Source: Enterobacteriaceae bacterium (GTDB taxonomy: Bacteria; Pseudomonadota; Gammaproteobacteria; Enterobacterales; Enterobacteriaceae). From it: a DNA stretch of 6,420 nt. Each line of letters begins with the position of its first letter. Position 1 is the stretch's first letter. The position numbers and the translations under genes were made by a program. The DNA is taken from the NCBI GenBank assembly GCA_022712475.1, contig JALAGK010000237.1, forward strand, positions 1 to 6,420, given 5' to 3'. Positions 1 to 6,420 of this stretch are shown in pieces. The notes under the pieces were generated by a model. It saw nothing but the letters and a program-made list of their open reading frames with translations, made no database searches and had not been told where the DNA came from.

Positions 1-353
1 CAGCAGGACTCACTCCATTCACTGTCTCTATCAGTGGATGTACCGCCCCCACAGCCGACCTTAACATCAACACCAAATTTATGGGTTACGATGTTGATGC
101 TTCTACCGGTGTTCTTGGTAACCGTGCGACAACCAATGCCGCGGTTGGATATGGTATTCAGTTGACCGGTTCCAGCAATGGCTCTGATGTTGTCACGCTT
201 TCTGGCCCGACAAATGTCAGTGGTCTGGTGTTGAAAACGGGTGAAACGTCAGCCAGCTATGACTTTGGCGCCCAGTATTATGTCATTGATGCAGCAAGCG
301 CTAAGCCAGGTAAAATTACTGCCGTAGCAGAATATACGCTGAGCTATTTCTAA
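1..353 (+). CDS. stbA: Major fimbrial subunit (pilin), 3' part only
   Basis: This is the C-terminal part of a chaperone-usher pilin, the repeating unit of the fimbrial shaft. The frame is open from base 3 (116 codons visible) and ends with TAA at 351-353; the start, signal peptide and first cysteine lie upstream of the window. Visible residues begin AGLTPFTVSISGC, with the Cys codon at 39-41. This matches the second conserved pilin cysteine, which sits at the end of a beta strand (pattern f-x-v-x-i-x-G-C). The C-terminus, AEYTLSYF, is the alternating hydrophobic terminal strand with near-terminal aromatics that chaperones recognise. An internal ATG at 81 is not the start, because pilin sequence continues upstream of it. 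Being first before chaperone and usher, and followed by a hairpin, fits the major subunit. The pilin family is clear; the name stbA rests on operon order and recollection. Confidence 0.85.
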   Translation, partial: AGLTPFTVSISGCTAPTADLNINTKFMGYDVDASTGVLGNRATTNAAVGYGIQLTGSSNGSDVVTLSGPTNVSGLVLKTGETSASYDFGAQYYVIDAASAKPGKITAVAEYTLSYF

Positions 354-361
354 TCATCTTG

Positions 362-394
362 TTCTGGTTGGCGGAACAACTCGGCCAACCAGAA
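362..394 (+). terminator. Intercistronic hairpin after the pilin gene (attenuator or mRNA-stabilising element)
   Basis: The arms TTCTGGTTGGC (362-372) and GCCAACCAGAA (384-394) are perfect reverse complements: an 11-bp stem with an 11-base loop, starting 8 bases after the pilin stop codon. No T-run follows (the next bases are TATCGCATG), so it is not a classical Rho-independent terminator. In several fimbrial operons a hairpin at this place protects the pilin message from 3' exonucleases or causes partial termination, so that pilin greatly exceeds usher. That role is inferred from position; the inverted repeat is seen directly. Confidence 0.7.
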
Positions 395-434
395 TATCGC
401 ATGATACAAATTTCATAATACCTGAGGGCGAAGG

Positions 435-1142
435 ATGCGCACTTATTTTACCTTGTTTACTGCCTTTGTTTTATTTTTTAGCCAGTACATATCCGCCAGT
501 GTAGTGATGACTGGCACGCGTATCATTTACTCTGCCCAGGCCAGAGAAAAAACCGTGCAGTTAAGAAACACGGCTCAGCAGCCTTATATTGTACAAATTC
601 AGACTGATGATGGTAAACGAAGCAACACAAGTGAAGCTGATGGTGATTTTGTTATTACGCCGCCAATATTTCGCATGGAGCCCCATGCCGGACAGTCAGT
701 TCGTTTGATATATAATGGTAAAGCGTTACCTGAGGATCGCGAGTCCCTTTTTTACATGAGTTTTACTCAACTTCCCGCGTCAAAAGCCTCTCAGCAAAGC
801 AGTAATCAACTGGTTTTAGCCATTACGAATCGAGTGAAAATTTTCTACCGTCCTGCCGGACTCGCTAAACAACAAAGCGATACCGCGCAGTTACTCTCTT
901 TTAGCCTGAACGGTAAAAAAATTAAAGTCACTAATCCTGGAGGATATTTTGCCGTCGTACGGCGCGCAAGCCTACTTACCCAGCATGGTGAAATTATTCT
1001 GGCGGACTCCGCTATGGTCTCACCAAAATCCTCTGCCGAATGGACACCGTCTAAGCCTGTAGACTCTCTCAAAGGCATGCGTCTGCGGCTCGTTTTAGTG
1101 AATGACTTCGGCATGGATACCGTTACGGAACGCCTCCTGTAA
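435..1142 (+). CDS. stbB: Periplasmic fimbrial chaperone, PapD family (first of two)
   Basis: A 235-residue PapD-like chaperone that binds new pilins in the periplasm, completes their fold by donor-strand complementation and delivers them to the usher. A signal peptide (residues 1-21, core FTLFTAFVLFFSQYISA) is probably cut before Ser22. The N-terminal Ig-like domain carries TGTRIIY at 26-32. Arg29 becomes mature residue 8, matching the PapD anchor Arg8. The signature PPIFRMEP lies at 76-83, RLIYN at 90-94 and LPEDRESLFY at 98-107. The G1 strand VLAITNRVKIFYRP (127-140) contains Lys135, equivalent to PapD Lys112. The F1-G1 loop is short, so this is an FGS-type chaperone. Domain 2 has VTNPGGYF at 165-172. 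The start at 435 has GAGGG at 424-428 and is followed directly by the signal peptide. It lies 81 bases after the pilin and 58 before the usher. I infer that it serves the pilin and perhaps the whole operon. Confidence 0.93.
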   Translation: MRTYFTLFTAFVLFFSQYISASVVMTGTRIIYSAQAREKTVQLRNTAQQPYIVQIQTDDGKRSNTSEADGDFVITPPIFRMEPHAGQSVRLIYNGKALPEDRESLFYMSFTQLPASKASQQSSNQLVLAITNRVKIFYRPAGLAKQQSDTAQLLSFSLNGKKIKVTNPGGYFAVVRRASLLTQHGEIILADSAMVSPKSSAEWTPSKPVDSLKGMRLRLVLVNDFGMDTVTERLL

Positions 1143-1186
1143 CTTGCAAGTTAGCATTTAACAGGGAAGACAATAATTACAGCATC

Positions 1187-1196
1187 GGAGGCGGAG
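1187..1196 (+). promoter_or_regulatory. Strong, doubled ribosome binding site of the usher gene
   Basis: Two GGAG motifs lie in tandem (GGAGGCGGAG). The first ends 10 bases before the usher ATG at 1201 and the second 4 bases before it. This supports the chosen start and suggests independent, efficient initiation rather than coupling to the chaperone gene 58 bases upstream. Confidence 0.6.
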
Positions 1197-1200
1197 TAGC

Positions 1201-3720
1201 ATGAAATACATAGCTGTTTTTTTTACTGTTATGGCATCAATTCCTGCATCGCTGGCAGCCGATAGTAATTATTCATCCTCAGTGTCTTCAGAATCTGATG
1301 ACTATGTTTTCGAGCCTGATTTGTTTCGTGGTGGGCGATTCAGTCAATCAACGTTAGCGCAACTTACAAAAAATAATATCGCGTCGGGCACATATAAAGT
1401 TGATGTGTATGTCAACACGAACTATATCGACACCTTAACAATAGATTTTATTACCCAGGATGATGGTGCCGTTGCACTCTGTTTAAAACCTGAAGTATTT
1501 AAAAGCGCCGGCATAAAACTTCCAAAAGAAACAAAAAAATATACCAAGACTGACAATGGGTGTTTCTTTTTTAGCCAGGTAGTGAACGGAGGCAGTGTGG
1601 ACATGAATATGGCCCAGTTGCGTCTTAATCTGAGTGTTCCACAGACCGATATGAACATTGTACCTCGCGGCTATGTCAATCCCGATGATTTAGAAGCGGG
1701 CAGTTCTATAGGGTTTGTTAACTACATTAGTAACTATTATCACGTTTCTTATTCCGGAAATAATAGTAACGCTCATGACTCTGCATGGGTGGCATTAAAT
1801 GGCGGTGTGAACATCGGAAAATGGCAGTATCGCCAGTTATCCAATTTTAACTGGCGACGTCAGGGAGGCCACAGCTGGAAAAACATCCGTAGTTACGTCC
1901 AAAGGCCGTTGCCAACAATGAGAAGCCAGATGGCACTGGGGGAGCTTACCACCTCAGGGCGCTTCTTTTCCGGCTTGAACTATAACGGATTCAGTCTTGC
2001 AACAGATGACAGGATGCTCCCTGATTCAATGCGCGGCTACGCCCCCGTCATCCGCGGCGTAGCGGTCACCAACGCCAAAGTTTCTGTACGTCAGAATGGT
2101 CAGGAAATCTACCAGACTACCGTATCGCCCGGTTCGTTTGAAATTACCGATCTCTATCCCACCAGCTATAGTGGTGACCTTAACGTTGAAGTGACCGAGG
2201 CGGATGGTTCTGTGAGTCGATTCAGCGTGCCATTTTCAGCGGTGCCTGAGTCCATGCGTCCTGGTATCTCTCGCTACAATGTTGAAGTTGGGAGAACACG
2301 CGACAGTGGCGCTGAGTCGTTGTTTAGCGATTTCATCTGGCAACATGGTTTGAATAACACCATTACACTGAACAGCGGTCTGCGCGTAGCCGATTCTTAT
2401 CAGGCTGTCATGCTGGGTGGGGTTTATGGTAGCTGGCTGGGGGCTTTCGGCATGGATATGACCTGGTCACATGCTTCGCTGCCGGATACGGGGTACACAG
2501 AGGGATGGATGACGCACCTTTCCTGGAGTAAAACATTTCAGGAGACGAATACGACAGTCTCTCTTGCAGGTTATCGTTACTCAACCCGCGGCTATCGGGA
2601 TCTCAGTGATGTACTCGGCGTTCGTCATACGGTAAATGCAGAAAATAGTTGGCAGTCAACAACCTATCTCCAACAGTCCAGGTTTGATATCTCTCTGAGC
2701 CAAAGCATGGGGCAACTTGGCAATCTCTTCTTGTCTGGTTCGACGCAGAATTATCGTGATGGCCGCAGCCGCGATACACAGCTACAGTTTGGCTACAGCA
2801 ATAGCTTTCATGGGATTGGCACCAACATTTCTATCGCTCGCCAGCGCACGGGGAATTACAACGATAGCGGCAGCATGCAGACAATGACGTCATTGTCTTT
2901 TTCTATTCCTTTAGGCTATTCCGGAGCGCGTGCTCCAATGCTCAGTACATCCTGGACACATTCCACCGATGGCGGCGATCAATATCAAAGCTCGCTCTCG
3001 GGCGTTCTTGATGAGAAGCAGACAACCAATTACGGCATTAACGTCAGCCGCGATCAGGAATATAAAAATACTGTGTTCAGTGGCAACCTGCAAAAACGCT
3101 TTTCCAGTACAACACTAGGACTGAATGCATCAAAAGGACAGGGCTACTGGCAAGCTTCTGGTAATGCTCAGGGGGCAATGGCAATCCACTCCGGCGGCTT
3201 AACGTTTGGCCCCTATCTTAGCGAAACCTTTGCGTTAATTGAGGCTAAAGGTGCCGAGGGTGCCACAGTTCTCAGTTCCCAACAGGCGGCTATTGATAGC
3301 CGAGGATATGCCCTTATCCCCTCGGTCACACCTTATCGTTACAACAGGATAACGCTCGATCCGCAGAACATGGACGGTAATGCCGAATTAGTCGATAACG
3401 AAAAACGTATTGCGCCTATGGCCGGTTCAGCCAGTAAGTTGGTATTCCGCACCCGCAGTGGTACAGCACTATTAATTAAGTCCCGCTTTCCCGATGGTGA
3501 AGTCCTTCCACTCGGTGCTGATGTCCTTGATGACAGCGGCAATATCATTGGAATGACCGGTCAGGGCGGACAGATATATGTTCGTAGTGAAAAAAATAAG
3601 GGGCACCTCACCGTGCGCTGGGGAGAAGATGCAGAAGACCGTTGCACGCTACCTTTTGACCTGTCTCACGCGCAAGAGGGGCAACCTATGGTCAGATTAT
3701 CATCAATATGTTCACGTTAA
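1201..3720 (+). CDS. stbC: Outer-membrane fimbrial usher, FimD/PapC family
   Basis: An 839-residue usher, normal length for the family, and the outer-membrane pore through which the fiber is assembled and exported. A signal peptide (1-20, ending PASLAA) is followed by a Ser-rich tail and YVFEPDLFRGG at 35-45, the start of the N-terminal domain that captures chaperone-subunit complexes. Cys94 and Cys121 are 27 residues apart, the spacing of the FimD N-domain disulfide. A beta barrel follows; it is interrupted by the plug domain, which begins near YAPVIRG (280-286) and ends near FSVPFSAVPESMRPG (341-355). The C-terminal domains hold AKGAEG (682-687), GYALIPSVTPYRYNRITLD (702-720) and a Cys815/Cys837 pair like that of other ushers. 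The frame is intact. A doubled Shine-Dalgarno precedes the ATG, and the adhesin starts 16 bases after the TAA. Usher identity is essentially certain; stbC rests on operon layout and recollection. Confidence 0.95.
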   Translation: MKYIAVFFTVMASIPASLAADSNYSSSVSSESDDYVFEPDLFRGGRFSQSTLAQLTKNNIASGTYKVDVYVNTNYIDTLTIDFITQDDGAVALCLKPEVFKSAGIKLPKETKKYTKTDNGCFFFSQVVNGGSVDMNMAQLRLNLSVPQTDMNIVPRGYVNPDDLEAGSSIGFVNYISNYYHVSYSGNNSNAHDSAWVALNGGVNIGKWQYRQLSNFNWRRQGGHSWKNIRSYVQRPLPTMRSQMALGELTTSGRFFSGLNYNGFSLATDDRMLPDSMRGYAPVIRGVAVTNAKVSVRQNGQEIYQTTVSPGSFEITDLYPTSYSGDLNVEVTEADGSVSRFSVPFSAVPESMRPGISRYNVEVGRTRDSGAESLFSDFIWQHGLNNTITLNSGLRVADSYQAVMLGGVYGSWLGAFGMDMTWSHASLPDTGYTEGWMTHLSWSKTFQETNTTVSLAGYRYSTRGYRDLSDVLGVRHTVNAENSWQSTTYLQQSRFDISLSQSMGQLGNLFLSGSTQNYRDGRSRDTQLQFGYSNSFHGIGTNISIARQRTGNYNDSGSMQTMTSLSFSIPLGYSGARAPMLSTSWTHSTDGGDQYQSSLSGVLDEKQTTNYGINVSRDQEYKNTVFSGNLQKRFSSTTLGLNASKGQGYWQASGNAQGAMAIHSGGLTFGPYLSETFALIEAKGAEGATVLSSQQAAIDSRGYALIPSVTPYRYNRITLDPQNMDGNAELVDNEKRIAPMAGSASKLVFRTRSGTALLIKSRFPDGEVLPLGADVLDDSGNIIGMTGQGGQIYVRSEKNKGHLTVRWGEDAEDRCTLPFDLSHAQEGQPMVRLSSICSR

Positions 3721-3736
3721 CGAAGCGGGAGCGAAA

Positions 3737-5080
3737 ATGAAAAAGCATAGCGTATTGATGCTGAAATTATTTATTGGCCTGATGATGCTTATCGCCGCCG
3801 CCCCAGGGTGGAGCAGATGTACAAAAACCAGCGCAACGCAAACGGAAGGCGACCGCACCGCCATTATTCCCTTCGGGAAAGTAAACCTGACGGATACCTA
3901 CTTTATGCCCGTTGGTTCATTGTTAGCGAGTGTCGTTGTGCCGCCAACGAACTATACCTATGGTGGTACTACGGCTTCTACTGTGCTGTGGGAGTGTGAT
4001 GAAGCCGATCTTCCAGGCATTTATTTTCTTGTTGCGACCAACGGTGATGACCGCGTCGGGGGATACTACGACCTTGGTGGCGTTGATGGACTGACCGATG
4101 TTTATGCAACCTGGTTTGCTTATGTCGGCTTACGCCAGACGATGAGTGGTGTGACTTTAACCCGCTACTGGCAGAAAGTGCCAGTTACCAGCTGGAATAC
4201 GACGTCGAACGGTAAAATACAAATCCGCCTCCAGGATATTCCGCCGCTACATGCCGAGCTATATCGTATTAGCACCCTCCCCGGCACGTCAGCGAAATCC
4301 TACTACTGCGGAAATAACAACACCGATGGCAGAGGTATTGCGTATGGTAAAAGTGTCGGAACGATTTATTCGTGTACACAACCCAATAGCTATATCCAGC
4401 TGTCCGGCGATTCCTCCGTCTCTTTCGCTTTTGCGCGCGATACGGTTGGGCAAGACAGTGCGACATATTTTAATTTCTGGGGCGCTGATAATGGCTTTGG
4501 CTATGGGATGCGTACCGGTAATGCAATTTATAGCGTAGCAACCTGTGTTGCACGCAGCGCCGACCCTGTAGTGATGCTACCAACCATCTCGACTATCGAT
4601 CTGAATGCCGGTATGGAAGCCAGCGCCTCATTTTCGGTGCAGGTCGAGTGTAGTGATGCCGCTACGTCTGGCGTAGGCGATACCCAGACGGCGTTGGGTA
4701 TCCAGGTTTCTGAAGGCGCCTATAGCGCGGCACAAATGCTGGGTCTGGTTAACAGTAGTGGCGGCGTCACGGCATTGGTTTCTGATAATTACGCTGCGCC
4801 TGATATGGCTAAAGGGGTAGGCATTACACTCGCACACAGCGATAACCCAGGAACGCCGCTGATATTTGTCGGGCAGCCCGGCATCGCTACGCTGACACCA
4901 GGCGGCAATAACGCAGGTTGGTATCCGGTGTTATTAGGCGCTAAAGCGACTGGCAGCGTCACCAGTGGCTACACCTACTATACCCACACTTTCATTGCGA
5001 CGTTGAAAAAGCTTAATGGTCAGACCGTCACAGCAGGTAAAGTACATGCTACGGCTTATGTACTGGTAAAAATGCAATGA
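3737..5080 (+). CDS. stbD: Large two-domain fimbrial tip adhesin
   Basis: A 447-residue exported fimbrial protein, much longer than a pilin (about 170-190) and longer than FimH (about 300). The ATG at 3737 was chosen because GGGAG (3727-3731) precedes it and a signal peptide follows at once (1-26, core LKLFIGLMMLIAAAPGWS). The same frame is open back to an ATG at 3578, but that would overlap the usher by 143 bases and hide the signal peptide. Residues 27 to about 268 form a presumed receptor-binding domain with no motif I recognise, containing Cys28, Cys87, Cys191 and Cys213. From Cys270 a pilin domain follows: Cys270/Cys305 is the usual pilin pair, and the end HATAYVLVKMQ is a chaperone-recognised terminal strand. 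No donor strand precedes the pilin domain, which fits a tip subunit. It overlaps the next chaperone gene by ATGA. The receptor is unknown. Confidence 0.85.
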   Translation: MKKHSVLMLKLFIGLMMLIAAAPGWSRCTKTSATQTEGDRTAIIPFGKVNLTDTYFMPVGSLLASVVVPPTNYTYGGTTASTVLWECDEADLPGIYFLVATNGDDRVGGYYDLGGVDGLTDVYATWFAYVGLRQTMSGVTLTRYWQKVPVTSWNTTSNGKIQIRLQDIPPLHAELYRISTLPGTSAKSYYCGNNNTDGRGIAYGKSVGTIYSCTQPNSYIQLSGDSSVSFAFARDTVGQDSATYFNFWGADNGFGYGMRTGNAIYSVATCVARSADPVVMLPTISTIDLNAGMEASASFSVQVECSDAATSGVGDTQTALGIQVSEGAYSAAQMLGLVNSSGGVTALVSDNYAAPDMAKGVGITLAHSDNPGTPLIFVGQPGIATLTPGGNNAGWYPVLLGAKATGSVTSGYTYYTHTFIATLKKLNGQTVTAGKVHATAYVLVKMQ

Positions 5081-5805
5081 TGAAAATGCGCGTTGTAATC
5101 GGGCTTTTATGTTTGCTTTTAGCAGCACCACTTCACGCGGGAATTATGGCCGCCGGAACGCGAGTGATTTACCCGCAAGGCCATCGTGAAGTCAGCCTTA
5201 TGCTGGCAAATACCAATAAATATCCCGTCGTTGTTCAGAGCTGGGTAGATAACGGGGAAGGCGATCCTGAGTTTAGCGGGGCTCCCTTTGTTGTATTGCC
5301 AGCGGTTTTTCGCCTTTCTCCTGGGCAGAGGCAAGGGTTACGTATTATTTACAACCAGGATAAGTTACCTCAGGATCGTGAATCCGTTTTCTGGCTCAAT
5401 CTTTATGAGATCCCGCCATTAACCGATAAACAATCCAGGCACTCCCGTCTGACGCTGGCAATGAATACCCAGCTCAAGTTGTTCTGGCGCCCTAAGGCTA
5501 TTTCCAGCACTCTGGAGGATGTGGTGAGTCAACTGACCTTCAGACTGGTACACGATAGTGCCGGATGGGCAATCGCCGTCAATAACCCTACCCCTTTGAA
5601 TATTTCTTTTACCTCGATTACGCTGGTCAACGGCACCGATGAGCATATTACCCGCTCACAAATGGATATGATGACCCGCTCTTTTAGCGAAAAGCATTAC
5701 CCATTGGAAACTGCCAACACGCCGCTAAAAGCTGGCAAAATTCGTTATCGTTACCTGAATGAAAACGGGGCTTCAATTGAGAAAATGGTTCCGTTGAACA
5801 GATAA
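5077..5805 (+). CDS. stbE: Second periplasmic fimbrial chaperone, PapD family
   Basis: A 242-residue PapD-like chaperone with a signal peptide at 1-21 (core VVIGLLCLLLAAPLHA), probably cut before Gly22. AAGTRVIY lies at 25-32; Arg29 is mature residue 8, the PapD Arg8 equivalent. LPAVFRLSPGQ lies at 74-84, RIIYN at 89-93 and LPQDRESVFW at 97-106. The G1 strand LTLAMNTQLKLFWRP (125-139) has Lys134, the PapD Lys112 equivalent. The F1-G1 loop is short (FGS type) and domain 2 has NNPTP at 169-173. The ATG at 5077 overlaps the adhesin TGA (5078-5080), and no good Shine-Dalgarno precedes it, so translation is probably coupled to the adhesin; ATGs at 5080 and 5086 are alternative starts. It is clearly paralogous to the chaperone at 435-1142 but well diverged. 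Coupling suggests that it serves the adhesin, an inference. Confidence 0.93.
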   Translation: MMKMRVVIGLLCLLLAAPLHAGIMAAGTRVIYPQGHREVSLMLANTNKYPVVVQSWVDNGEGDPEFSGAPFVVLPAVFRLSPGQRQGLRIIYNQDKLPQDRESVFWLNLYEIPPLTDKQSRHSRLTLAMNTQLKLFWRPKAISSTLEDVVSQLTFRLVHDSAGWAIAVNNPTPLNISFTSITLVNGTDEHITRSQMDMMTRSFSEKHYPLETANTPLKAGKIRYRYLNENGASIEKMVPLNR

Positions 5806-6189
5806 ACGTTTCTCGCCACATCTGACTATTATGTTGATGATGCAGGCCCAGACCCTCTTACCCGTTCCTTCACTCAGGTCCCATCGGTAACTTGATTTCG
5901 ATTATGCCCAGTTGATAACAGGAGATAAAATACGGTCCATAAGACGCACTATGCGAACCCTGGGCAGAATAACCGGAACATAACAAAATTGAATTACGGG
6001 AGAACGTATTTTTCCTTAAATAACATGATGCAGGCTGTATGTATCCCGAGTTTCAAGAAAGACGAAGATCGCTGATTTAGCACTACATTGATTTTGAGAG
6101 AAAGTCAGTCAATTCATGCCAGAGGAAGTGATGGCCAATAATCAGGTGTTATTTCCTGCCCCTGTCAACCGTATCCGGTATTGTAATAG
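5806..6189 (+). other. Stretch without a convincing gene, downstream of the operon
   Basis: About 380 bases separate the last chaperone gene from the next plausible frame. I see no long frame on either strand and no tRNA-like fold, and no hairpin plus T-run that would be a convincing operon terminator. Structures present are an imperfect inverted repeat (5901-5911 with 5960-5970) and an 11-base direct repeat ATGATGCAGGC (5837-5847 and 6025-6035). AGAGGA at 6121-6126 is a good Shine-Dalgarno in front of an ATG at 6131, but the frame it opens (to 6352) has a poor, rare-codon-rich composition. The stretch could be an intergenic regulatory region or the remains of a decayed gene. Confidence 0.5.
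5901..5970. repeat. Imperfect inverted repeat downstream of the operon
   Basis: ATTATGCCCAG (5901-5911) and CTGGGCAGAAT (5960-5970) are reverse complements at 10 of 11 positions, separated by 48 bases. The distance is long for a terminator and no T-run follows. It could be an operator pair, an ancient element end or chance. Confidence 0.35.
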
Positions 6190-6420
6190 ATGGATTCTTA
6201 TCTGGTTAAAACAGCGAAGCGTAGCAATCGACGCAAACCCGGTGAGCCAAAAACTCAGGGCTATAAAAATGATGATGTTAATAAAAATCTTCAGGCCAGA
6301 ATTACTTCACTTACCACTATTATTACTGAAGGTCACCTCTATAACAAAGTGAAACGGTTAATTTCATCGTCAATATATGAAAAAAACCTGGAAAAAGAGG
6401 CTTTTTCTTCACTATTGCAG
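6190..6420 (+). CDS. Unrecognised basic, hydrophilic protein, 5' part (runs off the window)
   Basis: An ATG at 6190, directly preceded by in-frame TAA and TAG, opens a frame of 77 codons with no stop up to the right edge. The product starts MDSYLVKTAKRSNRRKPGEP, has a Lys/Arg-rich segment at about 7-30, then a mixed helix-like stretch (LQARITSLTTIITEGHLYNK, then KRLISSS and EKNLEKEAFSSLL). There is no signal peptide or membrane segment, so it is probably cytoplasmic. Amino-acid and codon use look more protein-like than the overlapping frame 6116-6352. The DNA is A/T-rich (41 of 60 bases in each of the last two 60-base lines), as in many acquired enteric genes. The start lacks a good Shine-Dalgarno, so it may be wrong or the 5' end may be broken; AGAGGA at 6121-6126 is out of frame. 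I do not recognise the family. A nucleic-acid-binding regulator is possible from the basic N-terminus, but this is only a guess. Confidence 0.45.
   Translation, partial: MDSYLVKTAKRSNRRKPGEPKTQGYKNDDVNKNLQARITSLTTIITEGHLYNKVKRLISSSIYEKNLEKEAFSSLLQ

Noticed and set aside
845..1114. Minus-strand frame of 89 codons opposite the first chaperone, and similar minus-strand frames elsewhere
   Set aside because: They lie antisense to well-supported genes, are rich in Arg/Pro/Ser as expected of antisense shadows, and have no context support.
1141..1152. Perfect 12-base palindrome AACTTGCAAGTT over the first chaperone's stop codon
   Set aside because: It is too short and A/T-rich to form a useful hairpin and has no T-run; one such palindrome is expected by chance fairly often.
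3578..3736. Upstream in-frame extension of the adhesin from an ATG at 3578
   Set aside because: It would overlap the usher's C-terminal domain by 143 bases and bury the signal peptide; the ATG at 3737 has a good Shine-Dalgarno and the signal peptide right after it.
4251..4538. 95-codon frame inside the adhesin gene
   Set aside because: It is an out-of-phase shadow of the adhesin, without a convincing start site or recognisable features.
6088..6116. Possible promoter TTGATT with AATTCA 17 bases later
   Set aside because: The -10 box matches the consensus poorly, and A/T-rich DNA gives such pairs readily.
6116..6352. 78-codon frame downstream of the operon
   Set aside because: Its composition is poor (many rare Leu, Ile and Arg codons, runs of Met and Leu) and it overlaps the more protein-like frame from 6190; only its inner start at 6131 has a good Shine-Dalgarno, noted as a finding.
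6391..6407. Hairpin GAAAAAG-AGG-CTTTTTC followed by TTC, resembling a terminator
   Set aside because: It is an A/T-only stem apart from its end pairs, with a 3-base loop, lying inside an open reading frame; it is probably a consequence of Lys/Glu and Phe codons.

Overview
The window carries most of a chaperone-usher fimbrial operon of an enteric bacterium, all on the + strand. In order it holds the 3' end of a major pilin gene, a periplasmic chaperone, an outer-membrane usher, a large two-domain tip adhesin and a second periplasmic chaperone. The order pilin-chaperone-usher-adhesin-chaperone, together with the protein sequences as I recall them, best fits the Stb fimbriae (stbABCDE) of Salmonella enterica. 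That name is from memory and family knowledge, not a search. A close relative such as Citrobacter or Escherichia albertii with an orthologous operon cannot be excluded. These stbD/stbE genes have nothing to do with the plasmid toxin-antitoxin genes of the same name.

Layout: 1-353, pilin 3' end. 362-394, a perfect inverted repeat in the gap after the pilin. 435-1142, first chaperone. 1201-3720, usher. 3737-5080, adhesin, 16 bases after the usher. 5077-5805, second chaperone, overlapping the adhesin stop by ATGA. 5806-6189, a stretch with no convincing gene. 6190-6420, a basic, hydrophilic reading frame of unknown function that runs off the window's right edge.

How the genes work together: subunits enter the periplasm by Sec, and a PapD-type chaperone completes the fold of each by donor-strand complementation. 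The usher's N-terminal domain recruits the chaperone-subunit complexes, its plug opens, and the fiber is exported with the adhesin at the tip and the pilin as the shaft. Both chaperones keep the Arg and Lys that anchor the subunit C-terminus, so both look functional. The usher keeps its plug and both disulfide pairs. The hairpin after the pilin gene probably helps the cell make more pilin than usher. No operon promoter or known regulator is visible; the promoter should lie upstream of base 1.

The operon itself is a well-known kind of system. The least explained parts are the receptor-binding half of the adhesin, the reason for a second chaperone, and the gene fragment at the right edge.
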